Assembly (NCBI GenBank): GCA_903910555.1
Contig: CAIVZZ010000013.1
Span: 186,001-250,000, forward strand
Reading direction: 5' to 3'
DNA length: 64,000 bases
Source of the DNA: an uncultured Gemmatimonadota bacterium
GTDB taxonomy: Bacteria; Gemmatimonadota; Gemmatimonadetes; Gemmatimonadales; Gemmatimonadaceae
The notes beneath the pieces were generated by a model. The model searched no databases and was not told the origin of the DNA. It was given only the letters and a program-made list of their open reading frames with translations. Positions 7,185 through 17,300 of the stretch are shown one piece after another. Position 1 is the first letter of the stretch. Every line of letters starts with the position of its first letter. A program made the translations under genes and the position numbers.

Positions 7185-10160
7185 CTACTCCGGCTTCTTC
7201 TCCTCGTTCCCCGTCCCCCCCGCCGCAACCGCCGGCTTCACCTGATCCCGTCCTTTCTCGATATTCGGGATCCCGTGCACCATCCAATCCGGCGCCGGCG
7301 CTCCCTGCAGTTTGTTCGCGAAAAACTGCTGCATCTTCATGTCGATGTCTTTCTGATTCGCGCGCTTGCTCGGGTTGTGCCCCTCGCCGTTGTACGAAAT
7401 CATGTACGCCTCTTTCTTGAGGCGGCGCATCGCGAGGTAGAACTCGATTCCCTGGTACCACGGCACCGCGCCGTCGGCGTCGTTCTCCATCCACATGATC
7501 GGCGTCTGCACGCGATCAAGGTGGAAGAGCGGAGAGTTTTCAATAAAACGCTCCGGATATTCCCAGAGCGATCCGCCAATGCGGCTCTGGCCATGCTCGT
7601 ACTGTCCCTGACGCGCGATGCCGCTCTCCCAGCGAATGCCGTCATACGCGCTCGTCATGTTCACGACGGCTGCGTTCGGCGCGGCCGCGGCAAACATGTT
7701 CGTCACGGTGATCAGATATGCGCTCTGATATCCGCCCCATGACTGGCCCTCGATTCCCATGTGCTTGGAATCGATGTAGCCCTTACCAATCAGCATCTGC
7801 ACGCCGGTGAGGATGCACTTCGCGGCGCTCGGGCCTGGTTCACCAATCGTATAAATGATGTCCGGCATGAACACGACGTAGCCGAGCGAGTTGTAGACGA
7901 GCGGGTTGATCGCATTCCGGCCGGTCGGCGCCGTGTAGGCATTGAGCCCGTCCGAAAGTTTCTCGTAGAACGTGACGAGCAGCGGATATTTCTTGTTCGG
8001 ATCGAACCCTTCGGGCTTGTAGACCATGCCCTGAATCTTGATGCCGTCGCCGTTCAGCCAGCTGACGAGCTCGACCGTGCCACGCGGAATTGCTTTCTCC
8101 TGCGGATTCACGTCGGAGACTTTCGTCGTATGCGCGATGTCGGTGCCGACGTAGAGATCCGAGTACTCGCCGTACGTCGACTGACGCAATTCGTACTCGT
8201 CCGCTTTGCGCGCCTTCGTGAGTGCCGTGTACGCGCGCGGGCCCATCACGAGCTTTTCCGGAGCGGCGCTCGTGCCGAGCTTCGCGCGCCAGTAGCCGCT
8301 CTCCTTGGTCTCGCTGTTCAGCGCGCTGAGAAATAGCGGCTGCGTCATGTCGATACCGGGCTCTTCGCGATCGGTGATCGCCATGCGATACGCGATGCTG
8401 CTTTTCTTGCCTGCGCCCGCCGTGACATTCAGCGGCGCGACGACGCCGGCCGGATCGAGCTCCCACACGTCGGTTTTATCGTAGACGAACATTCTGGAAT
8501 CGTCCTTCGACCATCCCATAATGCCAAACGGACGCGGTTCGTCTGCGTCGGCGGCGAGCTCTTCATCGAAGAAGTGCACGTCCTTCAGGTTCGCGGTGAG
8601 ATTCACCGTCTTACCGGTTGCGATGTTGCGCGCCTGCCACGCGCCCGCCTGGAAGTACGCGAGATACTTCGCAGTGACGGAGAGCGAAGCCTGCTGCTTC
8701 ATCTTCTTCATCACGAGCGTGCGCACGCCGGTGTTCGGATCGACGAGGTACACATCGGTGCCGCCCTCACCCCAGCCGGCATCGACCGAATACGGAGAGG
8801 TGCTCAGGCCGAGTGCGACCTTCCCGTTGTCGCTGACCGTGACGCGATCGAGCGTGTCGTCGCTGAGGCGCAGCGCTTTCTTCGTGAGCGGCTGATAGAT
8901 CGCCTGATAGGTCTTGTTGCGCTCGCGTCCGATCTGGAATTTCTGCACCGGATTGATCGTTGCGTCCTGCCAGTGCCAGAGATCGTAGTTGGCTTTGTCG
9001 ACGAGCGAGTCTGCCGGGATCGTGTCCAGGGCAGGTTTCGCCAGTGCGAAGAGAATCGCCGAGCCGTCGCGCGTGAACGACACGCCACCGCGATCCGACA
9101 CGTGAAGGCCCGCGCCGAACTGCGCGGCGGTGACGACTTCCGTTGCGGCCGTCGGCGCGGTCTGACCCTTCCCGCCTGACAGCGTGCTCATGTACACGGA
9201 GAACATCGGTTTCGCCGCTGCGGCGTCCGCGTGATCCGAAACGAACGCGACCTGCGTTCCCTTTCGATCGAGCGTGAGCGAGCGGAAGTTGCCTTTCCCC
9301 GCGAGCAGAGTTGTCGTCACTCCACTGGAGAGAAGCCGCACAAATGCGCCCGGCTTGGTTGAATCAGGCGACGACGTCGTGTACGCCAGCCACTTCTCTG
9401 CATCATCCATCGTGAATGCGGAGACATCTTCGATCTTCGTTTCCGTGCCGGCGGCCAGTTCGCGAATCACGAGAGTGAAGCCCGGATCGCGACGCGCGCC
9501 ACCCGCACCGCCGCCTGTCGTCGCTTCGGCTGCTCCCGCACCGCCGCCGCGTCCGCCGCGTCCGCCGCCTGCGCGTCCGCCACCGCCGCCCGCTGCCGGC
9601 GCCGCGCTGTCGGACTCCAGCAGATATGCGATGTATTTGCCGCCATCGCGTGCGAGACGGAACGACCGCACGCGCGGAACAATCGTCACGGCGCCATCAG
9701 GGAGCGACACGAGGCCGAGATTGTTGCGCGGCTGCGCTGCCGCCGCAGCACCGCGGCCGCGGCCTGCGCGCGACGCCGCCTCAACCTGCGCCTTGGGGGC
9801 GTACTGCAGAAACGCGAGGAAGCGCGAATCGCCGGAGAACTGTGCCGGTGCGGCGGTGAAGCCGGAGTCTGCGGTGGCGTTCACCAGCATCTGCGGGCGC
9901 CCGGTGAATCCGCGCGGAACCTTGAACTCGGTTGTGCCCGAGGTCGAGCGGATGAACAGATCACCCTCGCCGACGACTGGACCGGCGGTGTACGCCGTCC
10001 ACTTTCCATCCGGCGAAAGCGAGGGCCCGGTCATCGCCCTCCATGAATCGTAGACATCCTGCGTGATCGGCTTCTTTGCCGACTGCGCAAGAACCGCGGA
10101 CATCGCGACGATCGTGAGCGCGAGAGCGCGGCACGTCGTGGAAAAGAGCCGTGTGTTCAT
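7185..10160 (-). CDS. Secreted S9-family (prolyl oligopeptidase-type) peptidase
   Basis: The 991-residue protein has an N-terminal signal peptide ending near 'SAVLAQS', a long beta-propeller-like region and a C-terminal alpha/beta hydrolase domain. The catalytic triad can be placed at Ser807 in 'GQSWGGY', Asp near 896 in 'ENDADGAVPW' and His928 in 'GEGHNP'. Such enzymes cleave short peptides outside the cytoplasm. Inserted in the propeller region is a glycine/arginine/alanine-rich stretch of about 40 residues, and a shorter acidic/lysine tail ends the protein. A second S9 peptidase of similar design lies at 59.8-62.6 kb. The gene is monocistronic and divergent from the DUF502 gene. Confidence 0.93.
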   Translation of the reverse strand: MNTRLFSTTCRALALTIVAMSAVLAQSAKKPITQDVYDSWRAMTGPSLSPDGKWTAYTAGPVVGEGDLFIRSTSGTTEFKVPRGFTGRPQMLVNATADSGFTAAPAQFSGDSRFLAFLQYAPKAQVEAASRAGRGRGAAAAAQPRNNLGLVSLPDGAVTIVPRVRSFRLARDGGKYIAYLLESDSAAPAAGGGGGRAGGGRGGRGGGAGAAEATTGGGAGGARRDPGFTLVIRELAAGTETKIEDVSAFTMDDAEKWLAYTTSSPDSTKPGAFVRLLSSGVTTTLLAGKGNFRSLTLDRKGTQVAFVSDHADAAAAKPMFSVYMSTLSGGKGQTAPTAATEVVTAAQFGAGLHVSDRGGVSFTRDGSAILFALAKPALDTIPADSLVDKANYDLWHWQDATINPVQKFQIGRERNKTYQAIYQPLTKKALRLSDDTLDRVTVSDNGKVALGLSTSPYSVDAGWGEGGTDVYLVDPNTGVRTLVMKKMKQQASLSVTAKYLAYFQAGAWQARNIATGKTVNLTANLKDVHFFDEELAADADEPRPFGIMGWSKDDSRMFVYDKTDVWELDPAGVVAPLNVTAGAGKKSSIAYRMAITDREEPGIDMTQPLFLSALNSETKESGYWRAKLGTSAAPEKLVMGPRAYTALTKARKADEYELRQSTYGEYSDLYVGTDIAHTTKVSDVNPQEKAIPRGTVELVSWLNGDGIKIQGMVYKPEGFDPNKKYPLLVTFYEKLSDGLNAYTAPTGRNAINPLVYNSLGYVVFMPDIIYTIGEPGPSAAKCILTGVQMLIGKGYIDSKHMGIEGQSWGGYQSAYLITVTNMFAAAAPNAAVVNMTSAYDGIRWESGIARQGQYEHGQSRIGGSLWEYPERFIENSPLFHLDRVQTPIMWMENDADGAVPWYQGIEFYLAMRRLKKEAYMISYNGEGHNPSKRANQKDIDMKMQQFFANKLQGAPAPDWMVHGIPNIEKGRDQVKPAVAAGGTGNEEKKPE

Positions 10161-10247
10161 GGGGCAGACCAGTTGGAGTTATGTTGGTGGGGACGCACAC
10201 TACGATACGCGGCGCCGTGTCATTCCGCTAACACCATTCCCGACCTG

Positions 10248-10808
10248 ATGAAGCGACTGCTCCGCTATTTCGTACAGGGCCTGATCCTAACCGTCCCGGC
10301 GGTCGTTACCGGATACGTCTGCTACGCGCTGTTCGTGCGTATCGACAGCTGGCTCCATCTGCCGATTCCCGGCGCCGGCTTTGTCGCCACGATCGGCACG
10401 ATCACGCTGATCGGATTCCTCGGACCGAGCTTCCTGAGCAAGCCGCTCGTCGACGGATTCGAGAAGCTGATCGAGCGGCTCCCGTTTGTCCGCCTTCTAT
10501 ATCACTCGACCAAGGACCTGCTCAACGCGTTCGTTGGTGAGAAGCGCCGCTTTGACAAACCCGTGATTGTCGCGTTGTCGGCCGATGGCGCGCTGCGCGG
10601 CTTTGGATTCATTACACAGGAATCACTCGCCGTGCTCGGTCTCCACGATTCTGTCGCGGTGTATTTCCCGCAGTCGTATGCGTTCGCGGGAAATACCATT
10701 GTCGTTCCCGCCTCGCGCGTCACGCGGCTCGATGCAGTTTCATCTGACGTGATGGCGTTCGTCGTTTCCGGTGGTGTCACCGAAGTTCCGAGGATAAACG
10801 ACTTATGA
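10248..10808 (+). CDS. DUF502-family membrane protein
   Basis: The track ORF starts earlier, but the family begins at [11 protein letters not shown], so ATG 10248 is chosen, giving 186 residues. Two hydrophobic helices near the N-terminus ('[19 protein letters not shown]' and '[16 protein letters not shown]') are followed by the conserved '[18 protein letters not shown]' and a soluble C-terminal domain. This matches DUF502, a widespread bacterial inner-membrane family without an assigned biochemical role. Its stop overlaps the start of the downstream amidohydrolase (ATGA), so the two are translationally coupled despite no obvious shared function. Confidence 0.88.
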   Translation: MKRLLRYFVQGLILTVPAVVTGYVCYALFVRIDSWLHLPIPGAGFVATIGTITLIGFLGPSFLSKPLVDGFEKLIERLPFVRLLYHSTKDLLNAFVGEKRRFDKPVIVALSADGALRGFGFITQESLAVLGLHDSVAVYFPQSYAFAGNTIVVPASRVTRLDAVSSDVMAFVVSGGVTEVPRINDL

Positions 10809-12124
10809 AGAAATTGATTTTCGTCGCCGCGCTCGCAGTGCTGGTATTACCCACCGCACTGTTCGCGCAGCGTGGCAGAGGCGGTGCGGCACCGGCGGGG
10901 ACGACGCGCGATTCACTGATTCTCCTCAAGCCCGCCGCGGTGTGGGACGGCATCGACGATGCGCCGCACACCGGATGGACGGTGCTCGTTCGCGGCGATC
11001 GCATTGACGCCGTCGGCCCCGCAGCGGCCACGACTCCCGCAGGCGCGACAGTGATCGATCTCCCGGGGATGACGCTGATGCCCGGGCTGATCGAAGCGCA
11101 TTCACACGTGCTGCTTCATCCGTACAACGAAGCGCAGTGGAACGATCAGGTGCTAAAAGAGCCGCTCGCACTGCGCACCGCACGTGCGACGGTCGCGCTG
11201 CGCAGCACGCTGATGGCCGGCTTCACGACGATTCGCGACCTCGGCACAGAGGGCGCAGGCTACGCGGATGTGGGGCTCAAGCAGGCGGTGAATCAGGGAA
11301 TCATTCCCGGGCCGCGCATGTACGTCGTGACGCGCGCGATCGTCGCGACGGGCAGCTACGCGCCGCGCAGAGTCGACTTTTCATTTGATCCAGGTCAGGG
11401 CGCAGAAGAGGCGAACGGGCCGGAAGATGTGATCCGCGTGACACGCGATCAGATCGCGCACGGCGCGGACTGGATCAAGGTGTACGCCGATTATCGCTGG
11501 GGCCCGAACGGTGAGACACTGCCGACATTCAGCGAGGCCGAGCTGCGCGCGATGGTGGAGACGGCGAAATCGAGCGGGCGTTACGTAGTGGCGCACTCAT
11601 CCACACCGGAAGGGATGCGCCGCGCGATCATGGCCGGCGTGGATGACATCGAGCACGGCGACGGAGCAACGGCGGAAACATTCGCGCTGATGAAAGAGCA
11701 CGACGTCTCGTTCTGCCCGACCGTCGCCGCGGGCGATGCGACAACGCAGTACGCAGGGTGGCAGAAGGGCGTGCAGCCCGAGCCCGCCGGAATCGCGCGC
11801 AAACGTGCGTCGTTCAAGCTGGCACTCGCGTCAGGCGTGCGGATCGGGAATGGCAGCGATGTGGGCGTGTTCACGCACGGCGATAATGCGCGCGAGCTGG
11901 AGATCATGGTGGATTACGGGATGACTCCGGTTGCGGCTTTGAAAGCGGCTACGAGTGTAGACGCGCGAGTGCTGCATCTGGAGAATCGCCTCGGCGCGGT
12001 GAAGACGGGGTTGTGGGCGGACTTGATTGCGGTGGAGGGGGATCCTACGCGTGATATCTCCAGAATTCGTTCTGGCAATGTGAGAATGGTTATGAAGGGT
12101 GGGGTCGTTTATAAGCGGCCTTAA
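10805..12124 (+). CDS. Secreted metal-dependent amidohydrolase
   Basis: The 439-residue protein has a clear signal peptide ([22 protein letters not shown]) followed by a short '[10 protein letters not shown]' linker and an amidohydrolase TIM-barrel. Metal-binding elements are 'HSH' in '[11 protein letters not shown]', a candidate bridging lysine in 'WIKVYAD', histidines in 'VVAHSS' and 'DIEHGD', and the late aspartate in 'GNGSDVGVF'. It belongs to the imidazolonepropionase/Xaa-Pro-dipeptidase-like exported amidohydrolases. Substrates are probably peptides or cyclic amides, but specificity cannot be assigned. The start overlaps the DUF502 stop by 4 bases. A long shared-family palindrome begins 4 bases after its stop. 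Confidence 0.9.
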   Translation: MKKLIFVAALAVLVLPTALFAQRGRGGAAPAGTTRDSLILLKPAAVWDGIDDAPHTGWTVLVRGDRIDAVGPAAATTPAGATVIDLPGMTLMPGLIEAHSHVLLHPYNEAQWNDQVLKEPLALRTARATVALRSTLMAGFTTIRDLGTEGAGYADVGLKQAVNQGIIPGPRMYVVTRAIVATGSYAPRRVDFSFDPGQGAEEANGPEDVIRVTRDQIAHGADWIKVYADYRWGPNGETLPTFSEAELRAMVETAKSSGRYVVAHSSTPEGMRRAIMAGVDDIEHGDGATAETFALMKEHDVSFCPTVAAGDATTQYAGWQKGVQPEPAGIARKRASFKLALASGVRIGNGSDVGVFTHGDNARELEIMVDYGMTPVAALKAATSVDARVLHLENRLGAVKTGLWADLIAVEGDPTRDISRIRSGNVRMVMKGGVVYKRP

Positions 12125-12127
12125 CTG

Positions 12128-12277
12128 CGAGTGAACTGTTAACTACTAACCGTTGGTCGGTTAACTAAGGTCTGAAAATCAATAAAGGGCCGCGGCACCA
12201 AAGTTTCCGTGCGCGGCCCTTACTGGTTCGCAAACCTTGGTCAACCGACCAACAGTTAGTGGTTAACAGTTCACTCG
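12128..12277. repeat. Long nested palindrome, copy A of a shared-arm family
   Basis: The arms 12128-12171 and 12234-12277 (44 nt) match at 40 of 44 positions as an inverted repeat, and all four mismatches are transitions. Inside is an independent GC-rich hairpin (AAGGGCCGCG... paired with ...CGCGGCCCTT). The right arm is 43/44 identical to 19861-19904, and the left arm resembles 30929-30966. It lies 4 bases after the amidohydrolase stop and 78 bases before the next start. Confidence 0.92.
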
Positions 12278-12354
12278 TTTTGGACGTCGCCTGAATCAAA
12301 CGGTTGGGCCCGCCCGTACTGTCCCATGAGGACCTCCCCCAACCGAGCCGACCT

Positions 12355-14787
12355 ATGCTTCGCGACCTGCGACTTGCCTGGCGTATGTTCATCAAGAACC
12401 CGGGCTTCACCGCCATCGTCGTCATCACGCTGGCGCTCGGGATCGGGCTGAACACCGCGGTCTTCTCGGCGATCGATGCCCTGCTGCTCCGCCCGCTGCC
12501 GGGCGTGCGAGCACCGAATGAAATCGTGCAGCTCTATCGCTCCTGGCCGGGCGACCAGAAGTACGGCTCCAACTCCGTCCCGCACTATCTGAGTCTGCGC
12601 GAGCGGACGGGCGATATTTTCACCGACGTCGCGACGTGGGATTTCGAAGCCATCAGCATCTCCACGTCAAACCGGCCGCAGCGCGCGTTCGGGGAGATGG
12701 TCTCGGCGAATTACTTCTCGCTCCTCGGCGTACAGCCCATCAAGGGCCGCCTTTTTTTGCCAGAGGAAGACATCGGTCGCGGCGCGCATCCGGTTGTGGT
12801 ACTCAGCGAGCCCACGTGGAAGACGATGTTTGGGGGCGATGCGGATATCATCGGGAAGCAAGTCGTGTTGAACGGACGGGCGTACTCGATCGTGGGAATT
12901 GCACCCACGGAATTCCGCGGCATCATCCCGATCGTTCAGCCCGCGCTCTGGGTGCCGCTGATGCAGTGGAACGACCTGCGCCCGGGGAACATCAGGGGAT
13001 TTGAAGCGCGGGACAACAACTCGCTGAGCGTCATTGCCCGACTCAAGCCCGGCGTAACGCCCGCTGCGGCACGGACGCGGCTTACGGCGCTCGTCGCGGA
13101 ACTCAAGAGTCTATACCCCGGCGACTACGACAAAAACGGCATTACGCTCACGCCGCAGTCCGAGGCCGGAGTGCATCCGATGTTCCGGAGTGCCGAAGTC
13201 GGGCTCTCCAGCGTAGTGATGGCGGTCGTCGCGATCCTCCTGCTGATCGCATGCGTCAACGTCGCGAACCTCTTTCTCGCCCGCGCACGCGATCGCGCGA
13301 AAGAGATGGCAATCCGCCTTAGCCTCGGCGCGCGCCGGTCGGTGCTGCTCCGCCAGCTTATCACGGAAAGTCTCGTCTTTGCGATCGCATCCGGTGTCGC
13401 ATCGCTCGCCGTTGCGATGTGGGCGATCAACCTCGCGAATAAAATCCAGCTTCCGTTTGACATCGGCTTCAGTGCGGACATGCGACTGAGTCCGAGCGTG
13501 CTGCTGTTCACGCTGGGTGCGTCGATCATCACCGGCTTGTTATTCGGAATCGCGCCCGCGCTCCAGGCCACGCGACCATCACTCGTGCCGGCGCTGAAAG
13601 GCGAATCAGCCGCAGGCCGTTCGCGTGCGCGCGCCAGCAGCGGGTTGGTCGTCGTACAAATGGCGCTCTCGATCGTGCTGTTGGTTTGCGCGGGACTGTT
13701 TCTGCACAATCTCCAGCAGGCGACTGCGATCGACAAAGGATTCGACAGCAATCACATGCTGATCGCGAACGTGGATCCCTCACTGCAAGGTTATGATCGC
13801 GCGCGGACCACAGAGTTCTATCGCCGCCTCACCGAGCGGCTCTCCGCGATGCCAGCGGTGCGCCATGTGACCACGGCCAGCGGCGTCCCGCTCGACCTCG
13901 GCGAAAACGATCAGGGAGTCAAGATTCCCGGTTACGTGCCGTCGCCCAATGAGCAAATGAGTGTCCAGAACAATCAAGTCGGCGACGGATATTTCGAGGC
14001 GATGGGGATTCCGATTCTCAAAGGGCGCGGCCTCGAGGCGCGCGACGATTCCACTGCGCAGAAAGTCGTCGTAATCAATCAACATTTTGCAGACCATTAC
14101 TGGCCGGGCCAGGATCCGCTCGGGCGCATCGTCCACACGGGCGGCGCCGATTTCACGGTGATCGGTGTCGTGCCCACTGGCAAATATCAGCGACTCGGCG
14201 AAGATCCGACTTCGTTCATGTATTTCGCCGAGGCGCAGCACTTCGACGCCGGCCGCTGGATTCAGATTCGCACGGCTGGTGATCCGCAGGCGTTCATGCC
14301 GACGCTGCGCGCCGAAGTTGCCGCGATCGACGCGAATATGCCGCTGTCCGATGTGCGGACGATGGATGCACACCTCGGCATCGCTCTGCTACCAGCGCGG
14401 CTCACCGGCGCAGTGCTCGGAATATTCGGACTGCTCGGGCTCGGACTCGCAGCGATCGGCATCTACGGCGTGATGGCGTACGCGGTGGCGCAGCGCACGC
14501 GTGAGATCGGCATTCGCATGGCGATCGGCGCGGGACGCGGCGACGTGGTGCGGCTGCTCATGAAGCAGGGGCTCGGATTGGTGCTCGCGGGGATGGTGAT
14601 CGGGCTCGCCCTTGCCGTGGTCGCGGCGAAGTTTGCGAGCAAGGTGCTCTACGGCAGCGGTGGGTTCGACGTGCTGACCTTTGCCGCAGTGCCGATCGTT
14701 CTGATCGGAGTCGCCGCGATGGCAATCTGGATTCCGTCGAGAAAGGCGTCGGGGATGGATCCGGTGATGGCACTGCGCAGGGAGTGA
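12355..14787 (+). CDS. ADOP-type (MacB/FtsX-like) orphan ABC permease
   Basis: The track ORF begins at a TTG. The conserved family start is MLRDLRLAWRMFIKNPGFTA, so ATG 12355 is used, giving 810 residues. The layout is: TM1 with 'ALGIGLNTAVFSAIDALLLRPLPG', a large periplasmic MacB-PCD domain, three TM helices of an FtsX core, a second periplasmic domain and a second FtsX core with 'QRTREIGIRMAIGAGRGDVVRLL'. This duplicated single-chain design matches the family named acidobacterial duplicated orphan permease (ADOP). As in that family no ATPase gene is adjacent, so it may borrow a MacB/LolD-like ATPase. The substrate is unknown. Confidence 0.9.
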   Translation: MLRDLRLAWRMFIKNPGFTAIVVITLALGIGLNTAVFSAIDALLLRPLPGVRAPNEIVQLYRSWPGDQKYGSNSVPHYLSLRERTGDIFTDVATWDFEAISISTSNRPQRAFGEMVSANYFSLLGVQPIKGRLFLPEEDIGRGAHPVVVLSEPTWKTMFGGDADIIGKQVVLNGRAYSIVGIAPTEFRGIIPIVQPALWVPLMQWNDLRPGNIRGFEARDNNSLSVIARLKPGVTPAAARTRLTALVAELKSLYPGDYDKNGITLTPQSEAGVHPMFRSAEVGLSSVVMAVVAILLLIACVNVANLFLARARDRAKEMAIRLSLGARRSVLLRQLITESLVFAIASGVASLAVAMWAINLANKIQLPFDIGFSADMRLSPSVLLFTLGASIITGLLFGIAPALQATRPSLVPALKGESAAGRSRARASSGLVVVQMALSIVLLVCAGLFLHNLQQATAIDKGFDSNHMLIANVDPSLQGYDRARTTEFYRRLTERLSAMPAVRHVTTASGVPLDLGENDQGVKIPGYVPSPNEQMSVQNNQVGDGYFEAMGIPILKGRGLEARDDSTAQKVVVINQHFADHYWPGQDPLGRIVHTGGADFTVIGVVPTGKYQRLGEDPTSFMYFAEAQHFDAGRWIQIRTAGDPQAFMPTLRAEVAAIDANMPLSDVRTMDAHLGIALLPARLTGAVLGIFGLLGLGLAAIGIYGVMAYAVAQRTREIGIRMAIGAGRGDVVRLLMKQGLGLVLAGMVIGLALAVVAAKFASKVLYGSGGFDVLTFAAVPIVLIGVAAMAIWIPSRKASGMDPVMALRRE

Positions 14788-14807
14788 ACCAACTCACCAC
14801 AGTTTTG

Positions 14808-14966
14808 GGTTTTGACAACAAAAGGTGTGCGTTAACGGTTCTTGGGCCTTGGTAGCGAACTAACGGCGACGGGACAGGTCGTGGGATTTCCCCGACCTGT
14901 CCCGTCGTAGTTAGTTCGATACCCATTACCAACACCCGTTAACGCACACCTTTTGTTGCGAAAACC
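14808..14966. repeat. Near-complete 159-nt palindrome between convergent genes
   Basis: The outer arms 14816-14838 and 14936-14958 are perfect over 23 bp (CAACAAAAGGTGTGCGTTAA...). They extend to 14808 and 14966 with two mismatches. The inner arms 14856-14881 and 14893-14918 match at 24 of 26 positions around an 11-nt loop. The region starts about 20 bases after the ADOP stop and ends 3 bases before the permease stop on the other strand. GTTAAC occurs in both outer arms, as in the shared-arm family, but the rest is unrelated. Confidence 0.92.
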
Positions 14967-14968
14967 GA

Positions 14969-16279
14969 TTACCGGTGCCGCGTCCGTACCATCACCCAGT
15001 ATATCACCGGCCCAACCGCCAATCCCACGCCCGCCCCAATCAATGAAGGCAGCGCGATGTCGCCATCGCGAATCGACAGCCAGATGACCACACCCAGCAC
15101 GATTGCCGGGAGTGCGGCGAGCACCGCAACTCCCGCCATTCCCGTCGGGATTCTGAACGAGCCGCGCAAGTCCGGCTCGTTGCGCCGCAGCGCGAGCAGT
15201 GCGCCGAACTCGAGGAGCAGCGCAACGGCGTAGAGCAGCACGTCGGCAACGACCAGCTTGCCGAACGGCAACAGCACAAACACAGAATAGAAAACCGCCG
15301 AGAGCAGCACCGCGCGCGTCGGCGTTCCGCGCTCGTCTGTTTTCGCGAGCGCGGCCGGAAGCAATCCGTCCTGCGCCATCACGAGGGGAATGCGTGAATA
15401 GGAAAGCAGCAGCGCATTGAACAACGCGAGCGCGCTGACGAGTCCGCCGAGTGCGATCCACGCGGCGATGAACGGCCCTGCCCGGCCGGTCGCCGCCGCG
15501 GCAATCGACGGCCATGATCCGTCGACCCACTTCGTGCCATCGGTCGCGGCGAGCGTGGGCAGCAGCGGAACGAAATACGCGAGCGTCACCAGCGGCAGCG
15601 CGACGAGCAGCGCGCGCGGATAACTGCGCGACGCATCGACGACTTCGCCTTGCACGGTGCTCGCGTTGTCCCATCCGATGTAATTCCAGAGCGCCGTTGA
15701 AAGTCCCACGGCCAGCCCCGCGCCCGCCGTCATCCCCGAATTTGTGAACGGCACCCACGGCGGGTGCTGCATATGCGGAATCGCGAGCAATGCCAGCGCG
15801 AGAAAGCTGAGCAGGACAAATGCCCCAGCCCATATCGACACGCGCCCCACACGAAACGCGCCGCGCAAATTGATCGCGGTCGCGCCCCAGATCACGACGA
15901 GTGAAACCGCCCACGCGCTCCCCGCGCCGAGCGATGGGAAAAACCAGCGCAGATATTGATTGAAGAGCACCGGGTAGAGCGCCATGTCGACGAGCGAGTA
16001 GAGCCAGGTCGCCCATCCGTTCTGGAACGCCCAGAACTCTCCAAAGGCGCGGCGGACCCACCGGTAGTAGCCGCCCTCTTCCGGCAGCATGCTCGCGAGT
16101 TCACCGATGATCAACGTTTCCGGGAGCGACCATACGAGCGGCACGACGAGCAGCGTGAGCAGCGCGAGGCCGGGTCCGACGGCGCCAGCGAGCCCCTCAG
16201 TGCCGTACGCGCCACCGGACACGTTGAAAAACATCACGAACACGAGGGCCGTGCTCGTCAAAGTTCTCTGTAGCTTCAC
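14969..16279 (-). CDS. APC-superfamily amino acid/polyamine permease
   Basis: The GTG at 16279 is chosen over the longer track ORF, because upstream starts would run into the divergent thrB start at 16344 and the first helix follows MKLQRTLTST directly. The result is 436 residues with about twelve TM helices. Features such as 'VWSLPETLIIGELASMLPEEGGYYRWVRRAFG' and 'LYPVLFNQYLRWF' resemble the polyamine:H+ symporter branch of the APC superfamily, known from plant PUT/LAT carriers. Uptake of polyamines or cationic amino acids is inferred. It is separated from thrB by a 64-base divergent promoter gap, and its 3' end meets a long palindrome. Confidence 0.82.
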   Translation of the reverse strand: MKLQRTLTSTALVFVMFFNVSGGAYGTEGLAGAVGPGLALLTLLVVPLVWSLPETLIIGELASMLPEEGGYYRWVRRAFGEFWAFQNGWATWLYSLVDMALYPVLFNQYLRWFFPSLGAGSAWAVSLVVIWGATAINLRGAFRVGRVSIWAGAFVLLSFLALALLAIPHMQHPPWVPFTNSGMTAGAGLAVGLSTALWNYIGWDNASTVQGEVVDASRSYPRALLVALPLVTLAYFVPLLPTLAATDGTKWVDGSWPSIAAAATGRAGPFIAAWIALGGLVSALALFNALLLSYSRIPLVMAQDGLLPAALAKTDERGTPTRAVLLSAVFYSVFVLLPFGKLVVADVLLYAVALLLEFGALLALRRNEPDLRGSFRIPTGMAGVAVLAALPAIVLGVVIWLSIRDGDIALPSLIGAGVGLAVGPVIYWVMVRTRHR

Positions 16280-16343
16280 GGCGCGGAATGTAATTCGACG
16301 CTCTTTCAATGGACAGCAAAGTGCGCGCATGCTAACCTGACGG

Positions 16344-17300
16344 ATGCAGCACACGCTACTCACACGCGCGGCCGCGCTCGCTCCCGGAGGCGTCGGCAAC
16401 ATCGGACCGGGACTCGACGTGCTCGGCATGGCGGTCACGGGTCCGGGCGATCGGGTTATTGCCGAACGCGTGGACGGTTCCGGCGTGACGATGACGGGCG
16501 GTGGTCACCCGGATCTTCCGCACGATGCCGCCAGGAATGCCGCGGGGATCGCGGCGATTGCGGTGCTCGATCGCGCAGGCGTTCGCGATACGGGAGTCCG
16601 ACTCACACTCGAGAAGCGACTCCCGCTATCCGGCGGACAGGGCGGCAGCGCAGCGTCGGCCGTTGCAGGGGCGGTCGCGGTGAATCGCCTGCTCGGCAGT
16701 CCGCTCGACGCGATCGCGATGTTCGAGTGCGCGCTCGTCGCCGAATCGAAGCTGTCGGGACGCCACGGCGACAATCTCGCGTCTGCGTTGTTCGGCGGCA
16801 TCATCCTCGTCCGGTCGCTCGATCCGCCCGACATCATCTCGCTGCCTGCGCCAACGGAACTGCGCGTGGTACTCGCGCATCCGGCACAGCGTGTGAATAC
16901 GGCGGATGCACGAAAAGTTTTGCCGAGCTATCTCGAGCGCGGCGCGGCAATCGCGCAGATGGCGAACGTCGCTGCGATGGTCGCCGCGTTTGCAAGCGGT
17001 GACATCGCGCTGCTCGGCCGCGCACTACAGGACGACATTGCGGAGCCCGCCCGCGCGCATCTGCTGCCCGGATTCATCGAGGCGAAGGCTGCGGCGCTGC
17101 GGGCGGGTGCACTCGCCGGTTCTATCTCAGGCGCGGGACCGACGAGTTTTTTTATCACCGAGAGCGATGCTGTCGCCAATGCGATTGCAGATGCCGTCCG
17201 CGGTGAATACGCGGGCCGCGGGATCGCGTGCGATACACGCATCGCGCGTGTCGCTCCGCGCGGCGCGCTGACGCTTCCCGAAGATGCGACCGATGCCTGA
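16344..17300 (+). CDS. thrB: Homoserine kinase (GHMP family)
   Basis: The 318-residue protein has the GHMP-kinase order: N-terminal 'APGGVGNIGPGLDVLG', the ATP-binding loop 'LPLSGGQGGSAAS' (a variant of the usual PxxxGLGSSAA), and a C-terminal 'GSISGAGPTSFF' motif 3. It phosphorylates homoserine in threonine synthesis. The assignment is supported by the immediately downstream threonine synthase, whose start lies inside the last codons of this gene. The N-terminal 'NIGPG' is the substrate-side motif typical of ThrB. The variant P-loop is unusual but keeps the Gly/Ser pattern. Confidence 0.93.
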   Translation: MQHTLLTRAAALAPGGVGNIGPGLDVLGMAVTGPGDRVIAERVDGSGVTMTGGGHPDLPHDAARNAAGIAAIAVLDRAGVRDTGVRLTLEKRLPLSGGQGGSAASAVAGAVAVNRLLGSPLDAIAMFECALVAESKLSGRHGDNLASALFGGIILVRSLDPPDIISLPAPTELRVVLAHPAQRVNTADARKVLPSYLERGAAIAQMANVAAMVAAFASGDIALLGRALQDDIAEPARAHLLPGFIEAKAAALRAGALAGSISGAGPTSFFITESDAVANAIADAVRGEYAGRGIACDTRIARVAPRGALTLPEDATDA

